Origin: Dipetalonema caudispina
Lineage: Eukaryota > Nematoda > Chromadorea > Rhabditida > Onchocercidae
DNA: 64,000 nt
Direction: 5' to 3'
Assembly: GCA_013365325.1 (NCBI GenBank)
Contig: JABVXV010000270.1
Location: 23,603-87,602, forward strand
In this document: positions 48,201-61,070 of the stretch, piece after piece
Layout: each line of letters starts with the position of its first letter
Numbering within the stretch: the stretch's first letter is position 1
Made by a program: the position numbers and the translations under genes
Notes under the pieces: generated by a model
Database searches by the model: none
What the model saw: the letters and a program-made list of their open reading frames with translations, nothing else
Told to the model about the DNA's origin: nothing

Positions 48201-51200
48201 TTAGTAGCTTATTTTAGAAACGAGTAAGTGATCTCAAATAAATTACTGACAAAAAATTTACCCGCTGAAGTACTTGCCGAAACTGTACAAGTTGTTGTTT
48301 CATGTTCTCCGGAAGTTGAAGGAGCCGTTGAATGAGTTGTTGCAGTAGTTGTCATGCTACCATCACGCTCATTTAATCGCTCCCGTTGAAAATCAGAAAC
48401 TGTTTCCTGAAAAGAAAAAACTCAAGATATTATTGGAACTAAAAATTAATGAGGAAAAAACCAATGTAAATGGAAGAACAAGGAGAATTAATTACAGTAT
48501 TAAATGAATAGGGATATACCAAGCATTTCCATTCAAATCATACGTTAGGATGAATGATGAAACGGAGACGGTGTACTCAAAAAACAAGAGAAAATGTTAT
48601 GAAATATTCATAAATTACCGAGATCAAAGGTCCAACCGATTCAAGCAATGCTTTCATAGATTTACATGCTTTGTTATTACGCGGGCGTTTCGGCTTCTCC
48701 GTACCATCAGCCGCTTTTCTTTTTACTAAAAAAATGAGACAAATTTTAACACATTTCTGGAGTACCACTGAACAAATGTCTTTAAAACCTCTATGAATCG
48801 AATGAGATGTACCTTCATGTTTAGCCATTCAACAATAGCATAACAGATGAATATGTCGACTTATACATGATTAAACAAAGTCAATAAAGAAGGATGAATA
48901 ACGATGAATCTGGAATTTTTAATTAATACGAATTTCTAAACGTCAATTTCCTAGTCTCATTCAATAATATCCCTCCGCTAATCAAAATAACGAAGTTATC
49001 CAATGATTTTCCTTTGTTACTAAAATACATACCAGTTTTGCTTCCAACATTTGCAACTGAACCATTATCTGTAGGGACATAATTTGTGCGAGATTGTAGT
49101 TTGATTTCTAATTGAGATATTAAACTGCCATTATTCAAATCTTTCTCTTCTGCTATTCCGGTTGATAATAACTCGCTCTGAATGAATTGTACTTCAAAAA
49201 CAAAGGAGTTTTGAAACAGTTTTAACAATTCTAAAGTCGGACCCTCAACAGATAAGTTTTTCTCTAGAAAAAATGCTAACTTTTTGTGCAGATACACCGA
49301 AAAGTGTAACGTTCGTAGGTAAGGGAATAGTTGCGTTCGAGGAACTTGGTAATTCGTAGACTGACTGGTCTTTCTTCAATGAAACTGCTGCAGTAACAGG
49401 CGGAGGCGTACTATGAGCTGTAGAGGATCTACAAGAGCGAGTTTCAATTTATGTGAACACGTGAATACATAACGAGTAAATCATAAAAGACAAAAAAACC
49501 TACTCGTGCTTGAAAGAAGTCACGGTATTGCTCCTATCAACAGCATTTAGAACTTTCACAACTGATCTTTTGAGAAAGATGTTAATGCTGAAAATTATTA
49601 CCTGCCACTCGACATCGGTGGGCTGCAAGCATCATCACGCATTGAATGGATTGCAAGTGATTGAGACATTACAGCATTTAACATAGCTCTGTCAACTGTT
49701 GGTGGTGGTAATGAGGTCCTAAACGATCTATTTGGCGGATATTACCGTAAAAAAGATATGAAGCTGAAGGGAATCAAGCTAACTTGTCCTAAAATGCAAT
49801 TAATTACTCTTATTTCTTAATCTACTCCACTCAGCAAAAAGGACAATGAGCCAACCGGTATAAGGGATCTACAAGCATTGTAGGTCCCTCAGTTCGTAAA
49901 CTCGACGAAAATGATGTTGCAGTCCCACTGGATGATGTGGTTGTTGCTAACTTGACAGTGCCGTAACTACTACTGATTGCTGGTGATGTATTCTGCAGCA
50001 GCTCCTGCAAAAAGAAGTAAATGCGAAGATGAAAATGCGTCAGCTTAAAGCCACGATAATTTACTCTGTGCGAAATTTCCAACTTCTCTAGTGATGTTCC
50101 CTTTGCTCTTACTATCTTCACTACTGCTAAAAATATTAAAAAAAAATTTCACTGCCCCGAAGCAAGGTATTACAATGCGAAATGAGAGAGGCCAGGTACC
50201 GCAATTTAATCTCTACCAAATGATATATACGACATTACTGAGAACTAAGGTTACAGGGAGCAGAAATTTAACATTTTGTCCTTTGCCCTCCTTTTCAAGA
50301 ACATTTCAATACCATGTTACTTTGAACTAATCAAATCCTTCAAACAGATGAAGGAATCACGAGAATTTTCAATTGTGTCAGAATTTTCACTAAACCTCCA
50401 ATCGAATTTAATAAAATTACTTACAGATGTGTTAAAATGAGGCGAGCTGGTAGAAGATGTTTGACTGCTATTATCACCGCTGCAGGTGTTTCCAATACCT
50501 AATTTGGGAGTTACTGCACGCTGGACAACACCACCACCACCTCCACTTCCCGATGAACACGATGATTCTGCCCGATGACGATATGGTGGTATAATTTTTA
50601 TTAACGGATCGCTGATCTGCAACATAACGAATATTAAGTTGGAGAACTTCAAGTTAGCATGAAGTCAGCATCCTACCCATTAATAAACAGTAGTTCAACA
50701 AGTAAGTATCCACTCCCTAAAACAAACGGTTTCGCAAGAAGATTTCTGAACCTTCTCATGGGAAATCTTGAGATATGTTTAATCACATCGCATGTAATCG
50801 TTTCTATGTAACAGTTAAGTTAAATGCCTTCAGCAATAGGTAGTTGGTTAATTGCCTGTTGCTGAAGGCATCTAAGCTGTAACATGTTTAAATTCACGAA
50901 ACTCAACTGTAAATGCTTCCATGTATTCTCCCTTTTACATACTAATAAAAAAAAAAAAAACTTATTAACAAAAGTAAGAATGCTCAAAGTTTTAAATGCA
51001 TTGGAAATATTTGAAGCAATGGAAATAATGCGACTGAAATTAATAATTATGACAATATCAAGAAAAAAGGTATTAAAAGCTGATACTACACACACGCTTG
51101 CTCATTTCAATCAGACAGACTAACAGCTTAAACCAACATCACTCAGTAATCACTTAACTACGTTTCAAATGTAGAAGGTATTAACACTTGGAAACAACAC

Positions 51201-54200
51201 CTTCTTCTGAAGAAAAATTCTAAACTTGAATGAAAAAAAAAACAGAACTTAAGAACTGAATCACATACATCTATCGGCTCAAAGATCATTATTTTTTCTC
51301 CATTGCCAAAATGAGAGAAGACGAAAAGTGGTGCGAACAAAATCAAAAGTTTCAAGTATACATGGCAGATAAAGGAAATAAAAGTTTTAAATGATGGGAA
51401 AATAAGGGAGAAATGAGTGACTGAAAAGCGATGTAAATATTTTTATTAATTATTTCTACTAGATAGATTAAGCGAACTGCTTTAATGATTCTGCTACAGC
51501 TAGTTCTGTTTTATGGACGCAGCTGCCACTGACAAGACGAATAGGAGGAACAGAAGAAACACGAATATTGACTACTTTCCACAAATTCGATCTATTTTCA
51601 CATAGTAAATTCAGCATACCATCATCCCTTCCTTTGTCATATGGGCAGCAGTGTCATTATCGACTGCAGCTACTCAATAGCATCGATCATCATTATACAT
51701 ATGTATATCTTCTATAAGAGACAACATTTTTATCCAACTACTCCAAATTCCACCCGACTATTCAAAAATCTAATGGAATAGCTTGGACATGGTAGGAAGG
51801 TTGGCGACTTCAGTCCTTTAACAAACATTCATTCATATCAAGATTTCGTATTTACAAACGTTACCACCGCTAATGACTGTTGCTATTCTCCTACTCCCGT
51901 ACTTCAGATGATAAATAGCTATAGAAACAATCCTGGATTGACCAATAACAATAAATCACTGACATATGTATATATATATATGAATCGGGAAACAGAAAAA
52001 AATTCACAAATTGAACCAATCGATAGCTTGACTTTGCTGCACTTCAAAACTTGAAGATATCTGGCACGACTCAGGAATAAAATATAAAATACAAATTTAA
52101 CGATTAATAACTGGGATTATGGATGGGAATGAAAGCACAAGTGTTGATTCAGCCAACACTGAAAAGAAAACATGGTCAAATGAATATCATTTACTTGTAA
52201 TTTCCAGTAAATAAAATCCAAGGGAGGTTGAGATGTCAAATCTAAAAAGCGAAAAATGAGGAAAAAAGCAAAATACCATGTCTAAACAATTTATGTTCTA
52301 CGAATTAAACTGTTCAACATATATGATAGCAAAAAAAGACCTTTTTTCCCAAAAGAATACTGCGTAGGATAGAGCATGGAAAAAAGGCCAACTTACGTTT
52401 TGAAGCGCAATTAATTACAGTTGTAATATAATGCTGAATTATTTATTCAACTGCCACGTTAATTGTACTCTATATATATATTGCAGTGGAAAATCATTAA
52501 TGAAACATAACTTTTGGACTTAAGGGTCAGCTATACTTCCATCCACTATTGCAATTTTTACAAAATATTTCCTCTCAATATCAAGTATAGGAGTAACGGA
52601 AAAAGTACATCTCCCTGACATAAATTAAACAATTGAATGGGTTTTTCGTTAAAGAAAAAGAAAGAGGCAGAAGAATAGAGGAAAAAATCGACATCAATAA
52701 GCGGAAGAAAAAGAATTCCCTGGCGCTGCAACAACATACAATCAAAAAGAAAAATTGTTTACTAACAGATGGAAACACGGCAAAAGTGAAGCGCCAGTAC
52801 GTCATTGTTGGACGTAATTTTCTTTTTGTTCCTGCTGGAAGACGATGACCGTAGATGCCTCAATAACACAAAAAATAAAAAAATAAAAATAATATGACAG
52901 TTCAGTGAAAATAATGGAAGAGGAACAATTTGCTTTGCAAATGAAAACTCACCAAAAAAAAAAAGGAAGAAAAAAAAAAACGGAAAAATGCCGTAGATAT
53001 TCTTTGTAATGCAGAACAAATATTTTCATCACTAAATGTACCACAGAGTTACGCCATTTGCATTGTTTTATGGTATCAATTCCAATTGACTAAATTAATT
53101 TCGCAAGAAAAACCGTAATACTTGCTGATCTTATTATTTCAATCACTACAGTTTAACCTCCGAAAACAATTTTAGCCACAGCTTCAGATAGTATGGAGGA
53201 AATTCTTCAAGTATTGTCCATGAATCACATTATGCTGCTGTAAACAACTATTACCATCAATCTAATTAACTTATCATTTCTCGATAACTGTCAAGATCTA
53301 AACAGTTTATTACTATAATACTTAAGAGAAAAATTATAATACTTAATATACAAAAAGAAAACTGTAAACTATACAACATTAGATAGCAGAAAAAGAGGGA
53401 GGAAGAGCAAGAGACCAGTGGAGACAACTTATTGTTCAAAATGTTTAATAATGTGTCTTAAATGTTAACATGACAGCAATCTCGTAGTGTAGTAAAGTCA
53501 GAAAATGAGCATTTCAAATGCGCGTATATATATACAACATAATATAATATATAAATATACGTATATGCCTTTCTCTCCCTTCGTAACATCCAGGCCTGAT
53601 GGACAACATCTGCCCAACTTCGCCTTCCCTTCTCTCCAAACACTACTCATCCTTCCTAACGAATGTGTAATATTCTCTTCCTTTCAACCTCCCTACTTCC
53701 TCCCCTTCACCAAACAGATGGATGGATGAACCGAACCAAATGGAACCAAAATCTGATAGATGACAATTGCTCTCTACACAGGTCCTTTCTACTCTCTTCC
53801 TTCACTTACTCCTTCCTCTCTATTTCCACTCTGTAATCAGCTTCCAGCAACAAACACATCTACATCTATCTATATTGTATTTTTACGTTACTGCTTGCTA
53901 TTCAAACCCCATCAAACTATGTGATGATGATGATGATGATAGCGATATGATGACATCCAAAGCAATGCTCCTCTAATGTACACCTGCTTTGCTTCTACGC
54001 TTTCATTTCATCCGAAACTTTGCTGTCAATTATTTTTATGTGAATCAAATCAATGATTACATCTTCCTTATTTTTCTGTTTCTTTTCTTTTTCTACAATC
54101 CAGTTTCTATTCACCGTTCATTCCTCGATTAAAATCTAATTCTATACCGTACTAGAATTGCTTACACAATTAAATGAATGCATGGCAAGTTGAACTCTCT

Positions 54201-57200
54201 TAGAATTATGACTTTTCAATAGTTGGTTTGCAGAATGATGCTTGAAAAAAAAAAAAAAAGAAAAAGAACAAACCGCTTTCTTCGCATGTGCCGCACAGTA
54301 CCCACAGTATTTGACATTCTTCGAACCACCACCTTCTTCACATAATAAGCCTTCAGCTTGTGCGCAAGTAACATGAAAGCACTAGAACAAAATAATGAAT
54401 GATAATAATAAACTCTTAGCAAACGATAACAAAAATACAGGATACGAAAAATTTAATCAACTTGATATGATGATGAACTGTCCGGAAAGAAATCACTTCG
54501 GACTCACAAAAATTTGTTTAAGCATGCTACATAAACAAATTCGCTTCCCACACCAATCCCAGTCCAACATCATTCTATTAACATTCTTTAATAAAATGAG
54601 ATTAAAGAACAAGAGAATATTCCCACCCTGATGCATATCCCTATTTTAGCCAGATTAGCTAAACAAATAGGACTGCCACCAATTTATGCTGTTATATACT
54701 TTGTTCTATTACATCTTATGTTGAATTATATTTTAATCTTACCTTTTTACAACCAGGTTTATTACATGGCATGCATGCACCAAGATATGCCCGTTTTTCC
54801 TCCCCACGTTCCATGCATAGGTAACACTGCTGTTGAAACCTGTAGTGTTTAACATTTTCAATGAACATATGACATTCCAACCCTCCCTCCTTTACTTTGA
54901 CATTGCAAAGGATTTCAGGAAAAAAGAGTTTGTACTTTGATAAAAACCAACATAATTTAAAGCAGAAAGAATAGGGACAAACAGATGTATGTATTAGACA
55001 TTTGCCTGCAACTGTCCAGAAAAAGCGGATCAAAAAAAATCAACTAAAGCTTTAAAGTACTTAACACTTATTGCTGTTTATGATAAGCAATCACAACTGC
55101 AAGGAAGACATAGTTTCTCGAACAGTTAGGTCATAAAATAAAGTAATAAAAAATCCAGTACTAGAAAATGCCGAGCAGAACGCATCTGGCCAAACAAATC
55201 TAACTTGGCCATAAGAAAAGAAATAGAAGAATCCAATTAAATTTGAAGGGCGAAAACTGACCGTTCCAATGGAACATCACTCAGAATTACTGGGTCCATA
55301 CTGTGGACATCTCCAAAACGCACTTCTGGTATGTACAAAGCGCAGATAACATGTGCCCATTCTGAAATTGAAGTTGAATATAACAAAGAGAAACAGAGAT
55401 CAGAAGTAATTGAAAAAATAAATTATACATTTCCTAATCAATAAATCAATCGTTGACCACTACTATTAATTTAAAATCTCAATAGATCCCAATAAATTAA
55501 AAGTTAATCTAAGAGAAACAACAGCAAAGGAGCAGTCTTCATGACCTACAAAGCAATCATTGCATTCCGGAAAGATTTAGTATCTCTAAACAAATTAATC
55601 AATTATCTCTCTAGCTCTTAATTGTGCAAAATTAATCCTTCAGTTTAGCTGTTACATTTTATAAAACGCGTTTAGCAACTACTGTTAAAAGTGCTTCTAC
55701 AGAGAGAGGAAAACGACAGGAAAGCTCAAGGGAAGAGAAAATGCCGAGAGATTAGATTTAAGTCTATCCATATATTTGTCGGAAGGAATGACGATGATAC
55801 CACGCACTTGTAGTGTTTACTCAAGGTGATATATAAATAAATATCATATGATCTGGACTACCACAACACTGACCATCGTTATCGGTCCGTTTGAGTGCAC
55901 CATGACCAAAGGGACACAATTTACAACGCGGTGTTTCGCGTACCTCCCCAACATCACCGCTGTTTCCGTTGTACTGCGAATGTGCGATAAAATCGGCACA
56001 CTTTGCACAATACCATTCACCTTCTGGTACTTCAACAATACCATAACAGCCTGAAAATCATTGCATCAATAACGATTTCACAACAAGCTGTTCACAATAA
56101 TTTTCCTGTTTCTATGATATACCCATCCAACCATCATAATAATGTTCCGTGACGAACAATAATGTCTTGAGTCATTCTAAAACTATGCTCTTACATTAGT
56201 AAAAATTTATGGAGTCTAAGCAGCCCAAGATTTGCACGCTATGTGACAAGTTCTAGCTTATCGGAACAAACTATAAATATCAGAAGACTGATAGACATAT
56301 GATACAACCCTAATGACTAGCAACCATCAAAAAATAGTAAAAAAAATTAGCCTAAACCAATAATGCTATCAGAAGGATGCGAAAAAATCTTTCCCTCTCA
56401 ACAGTTAGCACAAATACTCTTGTTGAATGATGCACATACTGTCTACTATACGATATAACCTTACTTCTAGTAATGATAACATATTATTCATAAATTGTTA
56501 TACCTTAACTAAGGAAATGCATAATTTCTCTTAACGACTCGATACTGTTCAATTGTCCCATTTATGTTCATTGTCATTTTACATATGTGAAATCAATATA
56601 AATGTAATAATTGATTTCTATTCAGACAATGTTCGTATTTCTCATGATGGGTGGTAAAATTGATGGTGAAACCAGCCGCCGACACTAAACAACTCATTGC
56701 CCTGTGTACAAATGAATTATTCACTTTTTATGCATCTCCTCTGTGTGTAATGTGAAAATCGAAATACCGTAGTCTCCACCATCTTTCTAAATCAATTGCC
56801 ATCACGGCAGAAACACGCATGCATATATCGCGAGATGTCAAATAACATCCCTATTAATTGCTGCGGCAAAAGCAATGGTACCACTGCTAATAATAGTAAT
56901 AGTTGCTGTAGCAACAGCAATGCAATGAATCTAAGCATTCAGCAAAAGATGTTGTTACAGTATTTAATGTACACTGTTTGTATGTGTGCACCTATATATA
57001 ATCTGTACTGGGGGACGGTGAAGAAGAGGGAAAGCAGGGAATAGGAAGAAACCCTAATGACCAATAGTATATTAAATGAAGGGGAGAACGGAAGCAAGTA
57101 TCGCCTTTGATCAGTCAGTGATCATTACGATGACCACGGCGATGATGGTGACAACCATAAATGACGACAGTGGCGATCACGACAACAAAATCGATGGTAA

Positions 57201-57553
57201 TGCTGACGAAAAGTCTTGGCTACGCACATAAAGATAGTAAACAAATCGACGTTTGGAACGCACAGAGGTTGGGAACCGATTGATAGTGATAAATGTACAA
57301 AGAAACATTCGCTTCATTTAGTCATCCAAAATTTGCGAATAAGAATAGTGGATCATGTCTCGCAATCTATTACTCAAAGTTAACTGACAAAAAGAAAGGC
57401 ATATTTATAAAAAAAAAGGGAAAAAAATCTACCATATTCATACTACATAGCTTGCATAGCTTCGGAAATATTTTTTAAAAGAATTAATAAGAATCTCGAA
57501 GTTTGATGTTTGTTGAAAAATTACAACAATTCCTTCTTCTGAAAGTACACACT

Positions 57554-57585
<32 letters not shown>

Positions 57586-58879
57586 TATCATTATCATCAT
57601 CATCATCCCTCTCCGACCAGACAGTGAAGTTATATGAGTCATTCCTCTCAAACACTTCCAAGCAATGTCACTATCAAATAACGATAAAATGTAATGGTTC
57701 GTAATTCAGAACTTACCATCAATACACACAAACAATGACGTCATGCATGTGTGTAATAGTAAGAAACGATTTAGGATCAAAATGAAAAAGGGAAGCTATG
57801 GAAAAAAGGATTGTTAATGTCGAGGAGAACATTTTGCTACAAGTGCTAATGTTGTTCCCTCTCTCGTGCTCCCTTTCTTCCCTCTTCTCTCTCTCTCCCT
57901 CTCTCTCTCACCCATTAAATAAAGTGCAATTTTCCCAAGAAAAAATAAAGCATACATTTTATGGTACCATAGACAATGAGACGAATAACAAATAATACAC
58001 ACACAGGCAGACATACACATATATATATATATACATTAGTCAATGTCCCCTTTTTTAACCAATGAAATAAAATCGTGGACTAGAAAAAAGAAAAAAAAAA
58101 AGAAAGGATGAAATCGTACATTCTACCAACACTGTATATACCTACATCCAACCAACCAACCACACGAAATGAGCTAAATTATAAATTCCTATCGAATATT
58201 GACATCCATACTACAACAAGTCATGACTGGTTGTAGTATGGAATCTTTTCGCATTGTAAGAGCACTGAAATATGCATATTGCATGCAATGGTTCCCATAA
58301 TTACACAGTTTTTCCTGGCAAATATCATAGAAGCAAATAACGTCTAAACTACTGATTATAGGTCATATGATAGCATTTGGGAACGAAAACATTCATATCA
58401 GCTTTCATACTCAGAAAAAGATTCAGTGATAGTTGGAGGATAATGAATGATAAACAGCCATAGATAATCAGCAGGAATGAGGATAAATGCTTAAAATTAA
58501 TGCTAAGAGAATATTCTCAAAAGATGATGTACTTGAGAAACCACACAGTAGCAATCCCTTTAAAATACCCTTATCAAACTTGAGGAAACTTCCGCAACAG
58601 TAAAATAAATTATGAACGGAACAACTTGCCAGTAATATAGGCCGCAGCTTCATGAAAGAAAAAAATCCCTATTCAGCGACTTCAGAATTGAAAACTCAAA
58701 ATTCGAAGCACAAACATAACTTATCTGTAACCGAAAGATACCAAAGAAGTCATGTTAGCCAAAAAAAAACACATACCTTGATGGACAGCAACCTCACAGT
58801 TGGGACCATCGCAATAAACAAGCGGGTTCGATTCCCAACCATTCTCATCGGCACAGACACAACAGCCGCCAAGCATTTC
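45219..58879 (-). CDS. zfp-1: AF10/MLLT10 orthologue (ZFP-1), PHD-finger chromatin regulator
   Basis: Eighteen exons: 58879-58777, 56050-55874, 55361-55262, 54839-54743, 54381-54274, 50616-50425, 50004-49856, 49718-49602, 49428-49281, 49177-49033, 48725-48619, 48406-48262, 48171-48030, 47778-47588, 47103-46944, 46717-46193, 45815-45509, 45392-45219. From the ATG at 58876 this makes 1027 residues. A PHD finger (GGCCVCADENGW, NCEVAVHQGCYG) and an extended PHD with WAHVICALYIPEVRFGDVHS and CFHVTCAQAEGLLCEEGG fill residues 5-190. A basic stretch (KRKAADGTEKPKRPRNNK) starts near 446. The AF10/AF17 octapeptide-leucine zipper (EELLERQWEQGSHFLM, then LLSCLHELKMENVRLEETL) covers about 615-690. The C-terminus is Ser/Thr/Ala/Gln-rich. 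Family role: nuclear reader of histone H3 that partners the DOT1-type H3K79 methyltransferase through the zipper. The acceptor of exon eight could instead be at 49728 (adding three residues). Confidence 0.93.
46498..46533 (-). repeat. Poly-glutamine tract (12 Gln) in zfp-1
   Basis: Twelve consecutive CAA/CAG codons within the 46717-46193 exon, about residues 755-766. CAG and CAA are mixed. An alanine-rich stretch follows further along the same exon. Confidence 0.9.
50617..54273 (-). other. Large zfp-1 intron separating the PHD exons from the C-terminal exons
   Basis: About 3.66 kb, less AT-rich than the intergenic deserts. Apart from the hairpin at 50804-50887, short TA runs (near 51968-51981, 52471-52480 and 53525-53570) and a GATGAT run (53922-53941), I see no exon. 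An in-frame ATG (50625-50623) abuts the next exon's acceptor, so an internal promoter for a PHD-less isoform is possible. Confidence 0.5.
50804..50887. ncRNA. Candidate pre-miRNA-like hairpin in a zfp-1 intron
   Basis: Arms 50824-50840 (ATGCCTTCAGCAATAGG) and 50855-50871 (CCTGTTGCTGAAGGCAT) pair over 17 positions with a single U-G wobble (read on the plus strand). The loop is 14 bases. Outside it, TGTAACAG (50807-50814) and CTGTAACA (50876-50883) regions extend pairing with small bulges to an ~84-nt fold. Size, bulged lower stem and loop fit a metazoan pre-miRNA. No known miRNA family was recognised. It lies about 200 bases before the acceptor of exon 50616-50425, within the 3.7-kb intron. 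On the transcript strand one stem position becomes C-A instead of U-G, still a good hairpin. Confidence 0.4.
57551..57607. repeat. (ATC)n microsatellite in a zfp-1 intron
   Basis: About nineteen ATC/ATT units, mostly perfect ATC. Confidence 0.9.
58205..58242. repeat. 38-bp near-perfect palindrome
   Basis: Arms 58205-58223 and 58224-58242 are reverse complements with one mismatch and no spacer; the centre is AGTCATGACT and the outer arm TCCATACTACAAC. It lies in the zfp-1 intron that splits PHD finger one. Confidence 0.8.
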
Positions 58880-59359
58880 CTAAAATAATACCAGTGCTTC
58901 ACAAATCATCTAAGACCAAACGAAAAGTTAATTTACATTAGGATGATCTCAACAGGTATAACAGTCATGTTAAATCAATACATTTCCTTATCAAAAGCAT
59001 CTGGATTAACTTGCTTTGCATCCAAAAAACGAGTAACATTTTGGTGGTAATGATTCTTGACTGGTCTTCAAACTATGAAAATCAATCCTTAGTGAAGCTT
59101 AAGAATAACTTCCCCGTCCTGCTTTCTCCCTTTGATCGTTATCTTGAGAATAATGCTTAAGTGAGAAAATGCACTGGATGAAAAAAGAAAAGGTTGGTAT
59201 TTCGAAGCTTAAAGGATGGTGAGTTTTTACGCACTGTATATCGATTTAGCAGTATTATGCTTTAACTGCATCAACTTTAAAATTACTCATCTTAAAACTA
59301 AGAATTGTTTTCATACACAACAATATATAAACATAAAATAAATGAGAAATAAAACCAAC

Positions 59360-59458
59360 CTTATTTACTACAACATTTTCGGCTCGAGAAGTGCCTGCCT
59401 CATCCGGGATGTTTGCCACTGCCGTCCGTTTACCAATTGCTTCCTCTTGACGTAAATG
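59360..59458 (-). CDS. zfp-1: Probable additional 5' exon of zfp-1
   Basis: A 99-base open segment with acceptor GATTTAG on its left (transcript sense) and donor AAG|GTTGGT. It encodes 33 residues beginning HLRQEEAIGK and ending ENVVVNK. It is less AT-rich than its surroundings and is phase 0 at both ends, so it fuses in frame to GAA ATG CTT of the 58879 exon. No in-frame ATG lies inside it, so either an undetected upstream exon supplies the start, or it is 5' UTR and translation begins at 58876. Confidence 0.5.
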
Positions 59459-60248
59459 CTAAATCTGTCAAAACGCAACATTATTTTCGTTATTACCACA
59501 TGTCTCTATCTCATCATCATCAACATATTCATGACGAAAAATGAGTCTTACACATTTTCGCATAATCCAAAAAACATATGTAAACATACACATTATGTAT
59601 ACATACCACAAAATTGACCAAAACACGGAAAAATGAACCGATGTATTTAGAACACAGTGAAAAAAGTAGAAAAGCTCTCCTCAATACGACCAAAACCACT
59701 GAGATATGTCAAGTGAAGTTCCTAAGGCATACAGGTTTTTTTGGACATTAAACGATACATTTATATATCATTCCTAATAACAACTAAAAAAATTATCAAA
59801 CAATCATAATTCTTCAGAAACGAGGAGTCGTAAAGTTGATATTTGTTTACTAAATCACATCTAACTAATATTTCTTCTTGCAAATCAAATCACCACATAA
59901 CCAAATTCTTCCAAATCCTTCCAGGGATTGACAATCAAATCCAATATGGATAAATGAGGCGAAATTTGTCTAAATAATTCAAAATAAGCAAAACTCAAAA
60001 GGGAATAGAGAGGGTATATAAAATGGTTGTCCCATTGGCAAAATAATCCCAAAAGTTATACATATATTATACATCACCTCTTCAAAAAGCCTAGCGCTGA
60101 TATCGATTTTGATCAACATAACAACAAATGGTGTGAAATGGAGAAATGACGAACTATCGCTGCTTCAAAACGAAGTCGTAAAAAGAAGTTCCTTAAAAGG
60201 ATGCCCGAAATGTGAAAGAACCTTGAAAAATTTCTTCACATACAAAAA

Positions 60249-60422
60249 ACACACACACACACACACACACGCATGCATACATAGATACATACATACACAC
60301 ATATATGTATATATATATATATATACCCATACATAAACGAAAATCATTTCCCTTCTTTTCACGACTTACCAATTAAACGAATTACGATACGATAAGATAC
60401 ACACATACACACGCACATGAAC

Positions 60423-60453
<31 letters not shown>

Positions 60454-60488
60454 TACATACACATACACACACACACATACACACACAG
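60249..60488. repeat. Cluster of CA, TA and ACATAC microsatellites
   Basis: (CA)11 at 60249-60270, a TA run at 60300-60326 and ACATAC/ACAC units at 60395-60488. All C sits on the plus strand and G on the minus strand, giving strong local strand asymmetry and alternating purine-pyrimidine sequence. Confidence 0.85.
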
Positions 60489-60913
60489 CCATGGTTATCG
60501 ATAGATATAACCTTCAAATGTAACCAATAAATGAAACCCATTACCCTGAAATCATCGTCTTCCAGTTATAATCAATCCTTAATCATCAAAGTTATTCATT
60601 CATAAATAAGATGAACCATTCATCATTCAATGATCAGAAATTTCTTGCAAATATAAGTATAAAACAACGATATGCAATAGAAATGGCATCTTGTCATAGT
60701 TCCAGTTAATAATGACAATCAAAAGCTTCTCCATAAATCATTCTAAAAAGCTGTTTTAAGCATATGATAATTATTACTGATAATTATCACTCCTAAACAA
60801 TAATCTTATCAATTCATCTATCGACTTCATCCATATCAAACCAGTCCTATAGTACTCCCCTACTTCATTATATAATCACGAAATACGCCTCTCTCACGTT
60901 AATGCTGATCGAT

Positions 60914-60948
60914 CAAACAACCGATCGATTAAAACGATCGGTTGTTTG
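60914..60948. repeat. 14-bp perfect inverted repeat, 7-base loop
   Basis: CAAACAACCGATCG at 60914-60927 pairs exactly with CGATCGGTTGTTTG at 60935-60948 around ATTAAAA. The arms are GC-richer than their surroundings. Confidence 0.85.
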
Positions 60949-61070
60949 CTCAGATGACTTCCATTAAAACTACTCAAAAATATAAAATGAAATGATGAAA
61001 TCGAAATCTTCCTAAAAGCTTCGGTCATTATAAAATAAAAAAAAAGGTAGTCATCACATCAGTTGCACAA

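Larger units (their letters stand above)
56051..58776 (-). other. Large zfp-1 intron splitting the first PHD finger
   Basis: About 2.7 kb between the CVHQ-G half and the CYG half of PHD finger one. It contains an (ATC)n microsatellite (57551-57607), a CT-rich tract (57850-57912), a TA run (58018-58034) and a 38-bp palindrome (58205-58242). No additional exon is supported. Confidence 0.6.

Noticed and set aside
56796..57044. Plus-strand 82-codon frame with a Asn/Ser/Cys-rich stretch.
   Set aside because: It lies in a zfp-1 intron on the opposite strand, and its Asn/Ser stretch comes from AAT/AGT and AGC/AAC trinucleotides.
58824..58834. GGTTCGATTCC, a match to the tRNA B-box/T-loop consensus.
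   Set aside because: It is antisense to coding sequence of the first PHD exon and no tRNA cloverleaf or A box is positioned around it.
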